Shown here: positions 1-7,816 of the stretch, piece after piece
Layout: every line of letters begins with the position of its first letter
How positions within the stretch are numbered: the first letter of the stretch is position 1
Origin: Solirubrobacteraceae bacterium
Lineage (GTDB): Bacteria; Actinomycetota; Thermoleophilia; Solirubrobacterales; Solirubrobacteraceae
NCBI GenBank assembly: GCA_017744415.1
Contig: JAGIBJ010000106.1
Coordinates: 59,374 to 98,187, forward strand
Length of the DNA stretch: 38,814 bases
Direction of reading: 5' to 3'
The notes under the pieces: model-generated
What the model saw: the letters and a program-made list of their open reading frames with translations, nothing else
What the model was told of the DNA's origin: nothing
The model's database searches: none
Translations under genes and position numbers: made by a program

Positions 1-138
1 GAACGAGCCGATGATCACCAGCGTCTGGCTCTTACAGGTCTGGTTGCGGTAGCCGACCGCCCCTTGCGCATGTGCGGGCACGAGGGCGAGCAAGGCGCAC
101 AGCGCCCAGCCGACGCACCGCGCCTTTCCCCTGGTCAT
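1..138 (-). CDS. secreted protein, N-terminal part only
   Basis: The first 46 codons of a gene that leaves the window at base 1. The ATG is at 138, with a GGGAG ribosome-binding site 8 nt upstream (147-151 on the + strand). The peptide opens with MTRGK, continues with a hydrophobic run (WALCALLALVPAHA) and reaches a likely signal-peptidase site after AHA, so the product is exported. After the signal it has a Cys (NQTCKS). Too little is visible to name a family. Confidence 0.6.
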   Translation of the reverse strand, partial: MTRGKARCVGWALCALLALVPAHAQGAVGYRNQTCKSQTLVIIGSF

Positions 139-312
139 GAGTTCCGCTCCCGGAAGTTGCTGGCGCGACCGCGGTTGCTCGGTCAAGCCCCTGCTTCTTC
201 GTCGACACAACTGAACGAGACTCCAGAGCACTGCCGACGCGCCAGTCAAATCTTTACCTTCAGTTCGGCCGTTCGTCGAAGAGCGGCCGCAGTATTGCGG
301 GTTTCCCGCAGT

Positions 313-332
313 CGATCCGCGGCGATCCGCGG
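313..332. repeat. 10-bp direct duplication CGATCCGCGG x2
   Basis: Two abutting exact copies of CGATCCGCGG (313-322, 323-332) lie in the divergent spacer 139-427, between the secreted-protein start and the flavin oxidoreductase. A regulatory role is possible but not shown. Nothing else in the spacer is convincing except weak TACCCT (383) and TACGCT (396) boxes before the oxidoreductase. Confidence 0.4.
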
Positions 333-427
333 TCGAGCCACCCCAGCGCCCGGCCCCAATCGGACCACAGTCCGTTTTGCGCTACCCTCGGAAGGTACGC
401 TCAACCGAGCGAGAGGAACGGCACACG

Positions 428-1474
428 ATGGAACTCGGCATCTACTCCTTCGGCGATCGCCGCCGCGACGCGGCGACCGGCCGGCGCATCAGCGACGAGC
501 AGCGCATCAAGGAGCTGCTCGAGGAGGCGCGGCTGGCCGACGAGGTGGGGCTTGACGTGTTCGGCGTCGGCGAGCACCACCGCGACGAGTACGTCGTCTC
601 GGCTCCGCCGGTCGTGCTCGCTGCCGTCGCCGCGCAGACCAAGCGGATCCGCCTCACGAGCGCCGTCACCGTGCTCAGCTCCGACGACCCCGTGCGCGTG
701 CTCGAGCAGTTCCACACCGTCGACCTGATCTCCGGCGGCCGCGCCGAGATCATGGCCGGCCGCGGCTCGTTCATCGAGAGCTTCCCGCTTTTCGGCTACG
801 ACCTCGAGCACTACGACGAGCTCTTCGCCGAGAAGCTCGAGCTGCTCCTCGCCCTGCGCGAAGGCGAGCCCGTCACCTGGCAGGGCCAGCTCCGCGCGCC
901 GCTGGAGGCCGCCGAGATCCACCCCGGCGGAGTACAGCGCCCGATCCCGGTGTGGGTCGCGATCGGTGGCAACCCGCCGTCGGTGGCCCGCGCCGGCCTG
1001 CTCGGGCTCCCGCTCGCGATCGCGATCATCGGCGGCCAGCCGGCCCGCATGGCCCCGCTCGCCGACCTCCACCGCCGCGCGCTCGCCGAGGGCGGCCACG
1101 GACCGCAGCCGATCGCCATCGCGGCCCACGGGTTCGTCGCCGACTCCCGCCGCGCGGCGGCCGATGCGCTGTGGCCGAGTTACGCCGAGGCGATGACGCA
1201 GATCGGCCGCGAGCGCGGCTGGCCTCCCGCGCGGCGCGCCCAGTTCGACCTGGGCACCGAGCGTGGCAACCACCTCTACGTCGGCGAGCCCGAGTTCGTC
1301 GCGCAGAAGATCCTCGATGACCACGAGGTGTTCGGCCACGACCGCCACTCGCTCCAGATGGACGTCGGCGGCGTGCCGCACGCGGAGCTCATGAGGTCGA
1401 TCGAGCTGTTCGGGACGAAGGTGGCTCCGTTGGTGCGCGAAGAGGTCGCGCGGCGGGTCAAACAGCCTGCCTGA
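428..1474 (+). CDS. LLM-class flavin-dependent oxidoreductase
   Basis: 348 aa, luciferase-like monooxygenase fold. These enzymes use a flavin, often F420 in Actinobacteria, to oxidise or reduce small molecules. Family landmarks visible are an N-terminal strand ([10 protein letters not shown]), then [13 protein letters not shown] with the conserved GEHH near residue 50, [21 protein letters not shown], a substrate loop with [23 protein letters not shown], and [20 protein letters not shown]. The ATG at 428 is preferred over the upstream ATG at 377 because the family begins there and GAGAGG lies 11 nt before it. The 3' end overlaps the convergent TetR-like gene by 17 bp. The substrate cannot be told from sequence. 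Confidence 0.9.
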   Translation: MELGIYSFGDRRRDAATGRRISDEQRIKELLEEARLADEVGLDVFGVGEHHRDEYVVSAPPVVLAAVAAQTKRIRLTSAVTVLSSDDPVRVLEQFHTVDLISGGRAEIMAGRGSFIESFPLFGYDLEHYDELFAEKLELLLALREGEPVTWQGQLRAPLEAAEIHPGGVQRPIPVWVAIGGNPPSVARAGLLGLPLAIAIIGGQPARMAPLADLHRRALAEGGHGPQPIAIAAHGFVADSRRAAADALWPSYAEAMTQIGRERGWPPARRAQFDLGTERGNHLYVGEPEFVAQKILDDHEVFGHDRHSLQMDVGGVPHAELMRSIELFGTKVAPLVREEVARRVKQPA

Positions 1475-1931
1475 GCGGCGCCGGCCGAGCGCAGCGCTGG
1501 AGCTGCTCGGCCACGCCACGCATCACCATCGCCCGGCGCGCTTCACGATCCGCGCGGCGCCCCGAGTAGAGCGAGCTCTCGAAGGCGAGCAGGATCCGCG
1601 CTGCCGACTCCTCGGGATCGACGTGTGGGCCGACCACGCCCCGGGCACGCAGGAGCGCGACCCGGTCGACGAGCCAGTCGAGCCCGGTGGCCCGTGCGCG
1701 GCGCACGTACGCGTGAGCGACGGCGTCATGCGGGAGCGCGGTTCCGGTGACCCTGAGCCAAGTCTCGAAGAGTTCGTCGACCTCAGGCGTCCACGCGGTG
1801 ACGAACCCGATCAGCAGCTCCTCGGCGGTTCCCCCGTCCCACGGCGCCGACTCCGCGAAAGCGCGGATGCCGTCGACGACGGCATCGAGGGCCACCACGG
1901 AGAACTCGGGGACGGTGGAACGAGGGGACAT
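1458..1931 (-). CDS. TetR-type C-terminal domain protein lacking the HTH
   Basis: 157 aa from the ATG at 1931. The helical sequence ([28 protein letters not shown], a late [17 protein letters not shown]) resembles the ligand-binding half of TetR/AcrR repressors, especially the last two helices. The roughly 45-residue helix-turn-helix that should precede it is absent. An in-frame extension to 2090 gives sequence with no helix-turn-helix character that would overlap the start of the divergent reductase gene. It may be a decayed regulator or a stand-alone sensor. The 3' end overlaps the flavin oxidoreductase. The family assignment is tentative; an unrelated small helical protein cannot be excluded. 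Confidence 0.5.
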   Translation of the reverse strand: MSPRSTVPEFSVVALDAVVDGIRAFAESAPWDGGTAEELLIGFVTAWTPEVDELFETWLRVTGTALPHDAVAHAYVRRARATGLDWLVDRVALLRARGVVGPHVDPEESAARILLAFESSLYSGRRADREARRAMVMRGVAEQLQRCARPAPLRQAV

Positions 1932-2024
1932 GGCGGGTACCGTACCGCCGCCCCAGGGCGCTGTGGGAGCGACGTTCAGGCACCGGTTCGGGCCGATCGC
2001 CCAGCCGCGACCGGGCAACCCTTC

Positions 2025-2030
2025 TACCGT
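2025..2030 (+). promoter_or_regulatory. -10 box TACCGT, leaderless promoter
   Basis: TANNNT hexamer ending 7 nt before the ATG of the aldo/keto reductase, which places transcription start at or beside the A of the start codon. No Shine-Dalgarno is seen. Confidence 0.55.
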
Positions 2031-2037
2031 GGGAACC

Positions 2038-2895
2038 ATGAGCGCGACGCATGCGGTGCCGGTGATCCACCTGAACGACGGGAACACCATCCCCCAGCTC
2101 GGCTACGGCACCTGGCAGATCCCGCCGGCGCAGACCGCTGAGGTGGTGGGCAAGGCCCTCGAGCTGGGCTACCGCCACATCGACACGGCGCAGATGTACG
2201 GCAACGAGGAGGGCGTCGGCCAAGCCGTTGCCCAATCCGGCCTCGACCGCGGCGACGTGTACCTCACCACCAAGCTCAACAACGGGTTCCACGAGCCCGA
2301 CGACGCGCGCCGCGCCTTCGAGGCCTCGCTGCGCAAGCTCGGCACGGACTACGTCGATCTCTTCCTCATCCACTGGCCGCTGCCGACCCTGTACGACGGC
2401 GACTACGTCTCCACGTGGAAGGTGCTCGAGGAGTTCAAGGCCGACGGGCGCGCGCGCTCGATCGGCGTCTCGAACTTCCAGGTGCCGCACCTCGAGCGGC
2501 TCGCCGAGGAGGCCACGGTCACCCCGGTCGTGAATCAGATCGAGCTGCACCCGTACTTCCTCAACACCGACGTGCACGCCTACGGGCTCGAGCATGGCAT
2601 CGTCACCGAGGCCTGGAGCCCGCTCGCGCAGGGCAAGATCCCCGACGAGCCGGTGGCCATCGAGATCGCCGAGCGTCTCGGCAAGACGCCCTCGCAGGTC
2701 ACGCTCCGCTGGCACGTGCAGCGCGCGCACGTCGTGTTCCCCAAGTCGACGACACCGTCCCGCATCGCCGAGAACTTCGACCTCTTCGATTTCGAGCTCT
2801 CCGCGGAGGACGCTGCCGCCCTCGACGCGCTCGACCAGGGCGCGAGCGGCCGCATCGGGCCCGACCCCGACACCTTCGCTTTCGTCCCCTCGTAG
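2038..2895 (+). CDS. aldo/keto reductase (2,5-diketo-gluconate reductase-like)
   Basis: 285 aa, the normal length for the AKR family. It reduces carbonyls with NADPH in a TIM barrel in the cytoplasm. The catalytic tetrad is complete: Asp49 and Tyr54 (RHIDTAQMYGNE), Lys79 (TTKLNN) and His112 (FLIHWP). Downstream come the family motifs IGVSNFQ, NQIELHP, WSPLAQG and the NADP-binding PKSTTPSRIAEN. The pattern fits the AKR5 subgroup (diketo-gluconate or methylglyoxal reductases). The ATG at 2038 is chosen because the barrel's first hairpin (IHLNDGNTIPQLGYGTW) follows directly and a TANNNT box sits 7 nt upstream. The AraC gene starts 36 nt after the stop, so co-transcription is possible. Confidence 0.93.
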   Translation: MSATHAVPVIHLNDGNTIPQLGYGTWQIPPAQTAEVVGKALELGYRHIDTAQMYGNEEGVGQAVAQSGLDRGDVYLTTKLNNGFHEPDDARRAFEASLRKLGTDYVDLFLIHWPLPTLYDGDYVSTWKVLEEFKADGRARSIGVSNFQVPHLERLAEEATVTPVVNQIELHPYFLNTDVHAYGLEHGIVTEAWSPLAQGKIPDEPVAIEIAERLGKTPSQVTLRWHVQRAHVVFPKSTTPSRIAENFDLFDFELSAEDAAALDALDQGASGRIGPDPDTFAFVPS

Positions 2896-2918
2896 GTTCG
2901 CTTCCTCCTGCGCGCGCT

Positions 2919-2924
2919 CATACT
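2919..2924 (+). promoter_or_regulatory. -10-like CATACT before araC-type gene
   Basis: The hexamer CATACT ends 7 nt before the ATG at 2932. It is one base off TANNNT but has the same spacing as the other leaderless starts in the window. Confidence 0.35.
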
Positions 2925-2931
2925 CCCTCCC

Positions 2932-3345
2932 ATGAGGCGCGCGCAGGAGGATGAGAATCGCCGCCTGCTGCGGGCACGCGACGCGATCGACCGGTCCTAC
3001 GACCAGCCGCTCGACACCGCCGCCCTCGCGGCCATCGCGATGGTGAGCGAGGCCCACTTCATCCGTCGCTTCAAAGCGGTGTTCGGCGAGACGCCCGGCC
3101 GCTACCTGCAGCGTCGCCGGATCGAGCGCGCGATGAGTCTCCTGCGCACCGCAGATCTCACGGTCGGCGAGATCTGCGTGGAGGTGGGTTTCGCGAGCGT
3201 CGCGACGTTCACGCGCAGCTTCAAGGAGATCGTCGGCGAGACCCCGAGCACGTTCCGCGACCGCGGCCCCGGCGTCGCTCCCTACGTGCCGACGTGCTTC
3301 GAGAAGGCGTGGACGCGCCCGAGTTCGGCCGTCAGCCGCCGCTGA
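2932..3345 (+). CDS. AraC-family transcriptional regulator, DNA-binding domain only
   Basis: 137 aa consisting almost wholly of the double helix-turn-helix of AraC proteins. The first HTH covers about residues 27-50 (LDTAALAAIAMVSEAHFIRRFKAVFG). The linker helix carries RRRIERAMSLL. The second HTH is about 76-100 (TVGEICVEVGFASVATFTRSFKEIVG), followed by the P-x-x-(F/Y)R end motif (TPSTFRD). There is no sensor domain, so partner protein or expression level must set its activity. The next gene, a VOC-fold protein, starts 76 nt downstream. Stand-alone AraC HTH genes next to VOC genes are a recurrent actinobacterial pair, so this protein probably controls that neighbour. Confidence 0.9.
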   Translation: MRRAQEDENRRLLRARDAIDRSYDQPLDTAALAAIAMVSEAHFIRRFKAVFGETPGRYLQRRRIERAMSLLRTADLTVGEICVEVGFASVATFTRSFKEIVGETPSTFRDRGPGVAPYVPTCFEKAWTRPSSAVSRR

Positions 3346-3408
3346 CGCGACCGGCCGCCGCTGATCCAAACGAGCAGTTTTGGACAAGCGGGCCTCTCTG
3401 GCAGGCCG

Positions 3409-3414
3409 TAGCTT
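3409..3414 (+). promoter_or_regulatory. -10 box TAGCTT, leaderless promoter
   Basis: TANNNT hexamer ending 7 nt before the ATG of the VOC gene at 3422. This suggests the gene also has its own promoter besides read-through from the AraC gene. Confidence 0.5.
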
Positions 3415-3421
3415 GCGGTCC

Positions 3422-3838
3422 ATGCTCAAGACGCTCTCCATCACATCCATCTACGTGCTCGACCAGGACGAGGCGCTCGACTTCTACGTCGGGAAGCTCG
3501 GCCTCGAGGTGAGCACCGACGCCGACCTCGGCTTCATGCGCTGGCTCACCGTGAGCGTGCCCGGCGACAAGGGCCGCGAGATCCTCCTCGAGGTGCCCGG
3601 TCCGCCGTCGCTGGATCCGGCCACCGGCGAACAGGCCCGCGAGCTGCTCACCAAGGGCGCGACCGCCGGCACGCTGTTCTTCACGACGGACGATCCGCTC
3701 GGCGTCTACGAGAAGCTCGTGGCCGCCGGTGTCGAGATCACCGACGAGCCGGTCGACCGCGACTACGGCACCGACTTCGGCATCCGCGACCCGTTCGGCA
3801 ACAAGGCGCGCATCGGGTCGCGCAAGGACCAGCAGTAG
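3422..3838 (+). CDS. VOC-family (glyoxalase/dioxygenase fold) protein
   Basis: 138 aa, two beta-alpha-beta-beta-beta modules of the vicinal oxygen chelate fold. The first module carries SITSIYVLDQDEALDFYVGKLG, the second TLFFTTDDPLGVYEKLVAAGVE and ends with the typical FGIRDPFGNKARI. The metal-ligand positions are only partly conserved, so it could be an enzyme or a binding protein (for example drug-binding). It follows the AraC gene on the same strand. The start at 3422 is supported by the fold beginning at residue 4 and a TANNNT box 7 nt before; the upstream ATG at 3380 adds a tail with no family resemblance. Confidence 0.88.
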   Translation: MLKTLSITSIYVLDQDEALDFYVGKLGLEVSTDADLGFMRWLTVSVPGDKGREILLEVPGPPSLDPATGEQARELLTKGATAGTLFFTTDDPLGVYEKLVAAGVEITDEPVDRDYGTDFGIRDPFGNKARIGSRKDQQ

Positions 3839-3910
3839 CCGATCATGTGCTTCGGACCCAACGGCAATCGCCCGCCGGCCGCCGCCTTCTCCCTTCAGGA
3901 CGATCCGACC

Positions 3911-4378
3911 ATGGCTGATCCCGTCACCATCCGCGCGACGCTCCACCCGCGCGGCCCCGCCGCCGCCGTGATCCTCACCGACGCGCAGCTCGCCGAGATC
4001 GGCCAGGGCAAGAAGACGCCGGCCGTGAAGGTGACCGTCAACGGCGCCTACACGTTCGACGGCCGCATCGGCCGCATGGGCGGCGAGACGCTCCTCGGCT
4101 TCAACAAGGCCGTGCGCACCGCCGCGGGCGTGGAACCGGGCGACGAGCTCGAGCTCACGATCCTGCTCGACGACGGCCCGCGCGAGGTCGAGCTCCCCGC
4201 CGACCTCGCCGCGGCGCTCGCCAGCGACCCCGCCACGCAGGCGGCGTTCGAGGCGCTGGCCTACAGCCATCGCAAGGAGTTCGCGCGGTGGGTCGGCGAT
4301 GCGAAGAAGCCCGAGACGCGCGAGAAGCGCATCGCCGAGACGCTCGAGAAGGTCGCGGCGGGCCTGCCGCCGCGCTGA
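3911..4378 (+). CDS. DUF1905 / YdeI-OmpD-associated protein
   Basis: 155 aa with the two-part layout of this family. The N-terminal DUF1905 beta-barrel (about residues 5-90) includes KKTPAVKVTVNGAYTF, GRMGGETLLGFNKAVR and GVEPGDELELTILLDD. The C-terminal YdeI-type helical module has FEALAYSHRKEFARWVGDAKKPETREKRIAETLEKV, in which the SHRKE and AKKPETR signatures are typical. Members are cytoplasmic and linked to peptide or stress resistance in a few species; the biochemistry is unsettled. The ATG at 3911 fits the domain start, while 3845 adds unrelated residues. It lies 72 nt after the VOC gene on the same strand. Confidence 0.85.
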   Translation: MADPVTIRATLHPRGPAAAVILTDAQLAEIGQGKKTPAVKVTVNGAYTFDGRIGRMGGETLLGFNKAVRTAAGVEPGDELELTILLDDGPREVELPADLAAALASDPATQAAFEALAYSHRKEFARWVGDAKKPETREKRIAETLEKVAAGLPPR

Positions 4379-4566
4379 CCGGCCGCGGGAAACCCGCGGT
4401 GCGCGTCCGGGGATTCCCACAGGCGCACACCAGCACATCGGGGGCGATTCCCTCCGCAGCTGCGCGGCCTTCCACGGATGGCCGCGCACGCACGCGTACG
4501 TAACGTCCTTGGAGCCCCGTCACGCCTCGTTCGGGCCCCGGCCACCATCCAGCCGGGCTCGGGGCT

Positions 4567-4617
4567 GCCACATGGGCGGTTTGGACTCGGCGAGGGAGAC
4601 CAGACCGCCCATGTGGC
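4567..4617. repeat. long inverted repeat, 18-bp arms
   Basis: Arms at 4567-4584 and 4600-4617 (core CCACATGGGCGGTTTGG and its complement) with one T/C difference that leaves a G-U pair in the + strand RNA. The loop is 15 nt (4585-4599). It is not followed by a T-run, so it is not a classic terminator. It may be a REP-like element or part of a structured RNA. Confidence 0.65.
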
Positions 4618-4626
4618 CGTTCCGTT

Positions 4627-4714
4627 GGCGCGCCGACCAAGAGCGGTCCATGCTCCGGCGCGCCGACACCGTGCCGGTCGGCGCGCCTCGACTCACCTCT
4701 CCTGAAGGCGCGCC
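4627..4714. repeat. cluster of four GGCGCGCC-GAY elements
   Basis: GGCGCGCCGAC occurs at 4627 and 4657, inverted at 4677-4687, and GGCGCGCCGAT occurs at 4707. The copies at 4657-4667 and 4677-4687 form a perfect 11-bp hairpin with a 9-nt loop. Repeated half-sites at 20-30 bp spacing could be an operator array for the gene at 4869. Confidence 0.5.
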
Positions 4715-4856
4715 GATCGGTCGCTTCTCGGCGCATCGGGCGTCCGCTCACCCTCAATCTCGGGCCTGGTCGGCCGAGATCATGGATGCGCGCCGAATAC
4801 CCGGCCAAGACGCCCCGATCGCACGAGAATTGGCACGGTTGTTCACATCTGCTCGG

Positions 4857-4862
4857 TACGCT
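4857..4862 (+). promoter_or_regulatory. -10 box TACGCT, leaderless promoter
   Basis: TANNNT hexamer ending 6 nt before the ATG at 4869 of the secreted glycosidase-like gene. No Shine-Dalgarno is present. Confidence 0.5.
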
Positions 4863-4868
4863 CCGGCG

Positions 4869-6221
4869 ATGCCCACCCCCGCGTTCCGCGTGGCGGCGAC
4901 CGTCTTCCTCTCGGTCCTCAGCCTCGCCGGCACCGCGCATGCAGCGACGATGGACGTCGCGCGGCGCGTTGAGCCGACCCTCGACCGCTTCCTCTTCACC
5001 GAGAATCCCGTCACGCCGCTGAGCGCGATGACGCCTGCGCAGCAGTACCTCGCCACGCATGCGAACCCGCTCGTCCTGCACGACTCCGATTCGCGCGTGA
5101 GCCAGTACGTCACCGGCTGGGCGAAGGCGCCGCGCACGGCGGCCTACCGCAACGGCACCGGCGTGAACCTCGGCAACGCTCCGGCGATGGCCGAGACGAA
5201 GGCCTGGCAGGTGACGGAGAAGGGCAAGCCCGTGCTCGTCGACGGCGGCTGGCAGATGCTGGATCTCCGCGTTCCCGCCGCCCGCACCTGGTGGCTCTAC
5301 GGCGCCGACGGCAAGGCGAGCTGCAACCCGTCGGTGGAGGAGCGCGGCGCGCTCGATCTCTACGCCTGCGGCTACAAGAGCATCTGGATCGACAACGCAC
5401 TCACCACGCCGAAGCAGGGCTTCACCCCCACCCCGACCTCGATCCCCGAGAAGTCGTGGGCCACGGCCGTGCTCACGCTCCTCAAGCAGCTGAAGGCGAA
5501 GAAGCCTGCGGGCACCACCTTCACGATCAACATGCACTGGACCGACACCTCGTTCGGCTACGCCTCCAACCCGAAGCTCAAGGCCACCGATCCGGCCGTG
5601 CGCGCCGGCAAGTACGCCGACCAGGTGATCGTCGAGGGCGGCGCGATCGACGCGGGCATCCACTACCCGTTCGCGGCGCGCGTGCCGTGGTCGTACCGCC
5701 GCCTGCTCACCTTCGCCGACGCGATGCACAAGCGCGGCACGAAGCTGCAGTGGGAGATGACGTCGTCCGTCGATCTCACCCGCGGCCGTACGCCCGTGAG
5801 CAGCGCTCCGCAGCTCCCGGCCCTCCCCGACTGCCGTGACGATGCGGCCGCCGGCGTGTGGACCGTGGGTTCCCCGACCTGGAAGGGCTACGTGCAGGCC
5901 GCGGCGTTCAACTGGTCGACGGCCGTGCTCTCCTGGAAGAAGGGCGACGGCGTCGGCGACATGTGCATCTACCCCGATCGCGGCTGGGTCGGCTACACCG
6001 CCAACCTCGGCAAACCGACCGGCAAGCGGGTCGACAAGAAGGGCCTGCTCACCCGCAAGCTGCAGCGCGGCTACGTGGTGCTCAACCCGAACGACACCGC
6101 CAAGCGCGTGAAGCTGCCGAAGGCCGGCGTGAACCTCGCGTCGACCGCCTACCCGCAGCCGACCGCCAAGGTGCGCGCCGTGGTGATCCCGCCGCGCAGC
6201 GCGGCCGTCATCCAGTACTAG
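4869..6221 (+). CDS. secreted glycoside-hydrolase-like protein
   Basis: 450 aa. Residues 1-25 are a signal peptide ending AHA, so the product is exported. The body looks like a TIM-barrel glycosidase of the poorly studied GHL15 type. It has strand-end acidic motifs: SIWIDNA, an INMHWTD stretch, VIVEGGAI, and LQWEMTSS. A C-terminal beta-domain has the pattern RGYVVLNPNDTAKRVKLP ... VIPPRSAAVIQY that closes many glycosidases. I recognise the fold style rather than a characterised enzyme; the substrate is unknown. The ATG at 4869 is chosen for the signal peptide and TANNNT box; the in-frame extension to 4299 runs through the hairpin-rich spacer and is not protein-like. Confidence 0.6.
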   Translation: MPTPAFRVAATVFLSVLSLAGTAHAATMDVARRVEPTLDRFLFTENPVTPLSAMTPAQQYLATHANPLVLHDSDSRVSQYVTGWAKAPRTAAYRNGTGVNLGNAPAMAETKAWQVTEKGKPVLVDGGWQMLDLRVPAARTWWLYGADGKASCNPSVEERGALDLYACGYKSIWIDNALTTPKQGFTPTPTSIPEKSWATAVLTLLKQLKAKKPAGTTFTINMHWTDTSFGYASNPKLKATDPAVRAGKYADQVIVEGGAIDAGIHYPFAARVPWSYRRLLTFADAMHKRGTKLQWEMTSSVDLTRGRTPVSSAPQLPALPDCRDDAAAGVWTVGSPTWKGYVQAAAFNWSTAVLSWKKGDGVGDMCIYPDRGWVGYTANLGKPTGKRVDKKGLLTRKLQRGYVVLNPNDTAKRVKLPKAGVNLASTAYPQPTAKVRAVVIPPRSAAVIQY

Positions 6222-6228
6222 ATCCGGC

Positions 6229-6244
6229 GCCGGCCTCGGCCGGC
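6229..6244. terminator. hairpin between convergent genes
   Basis: GCCGGCC (6229-6235) and GGCCGGC (6238-6244) form a 7-bp stem with a 2-nt loop, 7 nt after one stop and 8 nt before the other. It is a possible bidirectional terminator, without a T-run. Confidence 0.4.
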
Positions 6245-6251
6245 CCGGGCG

Positions 6252-7031
6252 CTACTCGCGGAGTCCGCCGAGCAGGTCATGTGCCTGCTCGTAGGCGGTG
6301 ACGTCTTCGCAGACGCCGATCATCCGCACCGGCTGGCCGGAGGCGTCGGTGATCACCTCGCCCTGCGTGCGCATGAGGATCTCGGTGCCGTCGGCGCGGA
6401 TCACGCGCTTGACGTCCTTGAACGGCTGGTGGTCGGCGAAGGCCTTGCGGTTGCGCTCGTCGACGGCATCGCGATCGTCCGGGTGCACGTACGCGAGGAA
6501 GCGCTCGTAGGTCGGGACGACCGAGCCGGGCTCGAGACCGTAGATCCGGAAGAGGCGATCGGACCACTGGACGTCGTTCGCGAGGATGTCCCACTCCCAG
6601 CTCCCGACGAGTGCGTCGGGAGCGTCCTGGCTGAGACGCTCGGAGCCGAACCGCAGCGCATGCTGGGCCTCGACGCGCTCGCTGATGTCGCGGAGCGTGA
6701 CGATGCGGCCGTCGGCGCCGTCGGGGCTCACGCGCACCTCGACGGGGAACTCAGCATCGCCGCGAGTGGCCGAGAGCTCGCCGTCGTCGCGCACGGCGGC
6801 CCGACCTTGCTCGAGCTCGAACGCGCTGCTGGCCTCGGCCTGGCGGCGGATGCGCTCCGCGAGCAGATCTTGCGCCGGGCGGCCGATGAGCTCGGCGCGC
6901 GGGCGGCCCAGCAGTTCGCTCGCAGCCAGGTTGGCGAGCGACACGCGGCCGTCGGCCTCGAGGGCCAACGCGGCCTGCGCTAGCTGCTCGACGAGCCCGA
7001 GCGGCCGATTGCCCCGGTTCGGCGTCCCCAT
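6252..7031 (-). CDS. tandem PAS-domain sensor protein without output domain
   Basis: 259 aa, soluble. The first PAS domain spans about residues 10-125 (ALALEADGRVSLANLAASELLGRPRAELIG, closing GRIVTLRDISERVEAQHAL). The second, a PAS_3 fold with PAC motif, spans about 140-250 (GSWEWDILANDVQWSDRLFRIYGLEPG ... EILMRTQGEVITDASGQPVRMIGVCEDVTAYEQA). No kinase, GGDEF, EAL or HTH follows, so the protein must pass its signal to a partner. A damaged paralogue lies directly upstream (7035-7711). The TAGACT box 7 nt before the ATG falls inside the 3' end of that paralogue. Confidence 0.88.
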   Translation of the reverse strand: MGTPNRGNRPLGLVEQLAQAALALEADGRVSLANLAASELLGRPRAELIGRPAQDLLAERIRRQAEASSAFELEQGRAAVRDDGELSATRGDAEFPVEVRVSPDGADGRIVTLRDISERVEAQHALRFGSERLSQDAPDALVGSWEWDILANDVQWSDRLFRIYGLEPGSVVPTYERFLAYVHPDDRDAVDERNRKAFADHQPFKDVKRVIRADGTEILMRTQGEVITDASGQPVRMIGVCEDVTAYEQAHDLLGGLRE

Positions 7032-7034
7032 GGC

Positions 7035-7711
7035 TCAGAGTCTAGGGCCCGCCGCGAGGAGCGCCCGGGTGCGTTCGTAGTCGGAGACGTCTTCGGAGAC
7101 GCCGATCATGCGCAGTGGCGTGCCGTCGGCGGCCAGGATGATCTCACCGTCGGTGCGCACCAGGATCTCGACCCGGTCGGCGCGATGCATCCGCTTGATG
7201 TCGGCGAACGGCTGGTGATCGGCCAGGGCCTTGCGGTGGATCGCCTCGATCCCGGCACGGTCTTCGGGGTGCACGAGCGAGAGGTAGCGCTCGTACGTGG
7301 GCTCGAAGGCGCGCGGCTCGAAGCCGTAGATACGGTAGAGCTGATCCGACCACTGCACGGTGCCGGCGACGAAGTTCCACTCCCAGCTGCCGACGCGGGC
7401 GTCGGGGCCATCGAGGGCGAGGCGCTCGGATCCCTTCCGCAGCGAGGTCTGCACCTCGACGCGCTCGCTGATGTCGCGGAGCGTGACGATCCGGCCGTCG
7501 TCGCCGGACGGGCTCACGTGCACCTCGAGCGGGAGGCGTGGCGGCAGCAGCTCGTCGACGCGGCGCCCGATGAGATCGACGGCCGAGCGGCCGAGCAGTT
7601 CGTCGGCGCGGCCGTTGGCGAATGCGACGCGGCCATCGGACTCGAGGGCGAGTGCGGCTTCCGCGAGTTGTTCGATGATCCCAGCGGCCGCTCGCTGCGG
7701 TGCATCCCCAT
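7035..7711 (-). pseudogene. frameshifted, internally deleted PAS paralogue
   Basis: A close relative of the PAS gene just downstream. From the ATG at 7711 the reading MGMHRSERPLG parallels the neighbour's MGTPNRGNRPLG. At about 7680 the frame slips, because a GGG where GGGG would keep frame loses one base. After it the other frame continues IIEQLAEAALALESDGRVAFANGRADELLG, matching the neighbour's LVEQLAQAALALEADGRV. The first PAS also lacks about 35 residues between DELLPPRL and PLEVHVSP. The second PAS (162 aa from a GTG at 7523) is intact to the stop. Two independent lesions argue for decay after tandem duplication, though the one-base slip could be a sequencing error. The intact gene's ATG is 3 nt past its stop. 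Confidence 0.75.
7039..7044 (-). promoter_or_regulatory. -10 box TAGACT, leaderless promoter
   Basis: On the minus strand TAGACT ends 7 nt before the ATG at 7031 of the intact PAS gene. Confidence 0.5.
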
Positions 7712-7718
7712 CGGATCG

Positions 7719-7724
7719 ATGATA
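7719..7724 (-). promoter_or_regulatory. -10 box TATCAT before PAS pseudogene
   Basis: Minus-strand TATCAT ends 7 nt before the ATG at 7711, the same leaderless layout as the intact copy. Confidence 0.45.
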
Positions 7725-7781
7725 CGCAGCCGAACGTAGTCAGGTGGGATGAGTTTACATGGGTGTAAGTCGGCCGAAAGC

Positions 7782-7795
7782 GGGCAGAACTGCCC
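7782..7795 (-). terminator. short hairpin after kinase gene
   Basis: GGGCAG/CTGCCC 6-bp stem with a 2-nt loop, 21 nt past the kinase stop codon, followed on the minus strand by GCTTTC. A weak candidate terminator. Confidence 0.3.
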
Positions 7796-7816
7796 AGAAA
7801 TGGGGCGCTCTGGTCC

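Larger units (their letters stand above)
4379..4868. other. 490-bp hairpin-rich intergenic region
   Basis: No credible gene on either strand. It holds an 18-bp-arm inverted repeat (4567-4617) and four GGCGCGCC palindromes within 88 bp (4627-4714). The last 30 bases carry the promoter of the secreted protein at 4869. Confidence 0.6.

Noticed and set aside
401..1519. 372-codon open frame antisense to the flavin oxidoreductase
   Set aside because: High G+C creates long antisense frames. The translation is Arg/Ala/Leu/Asp-biased with no motif, while the + strand reading has clear family motifs.
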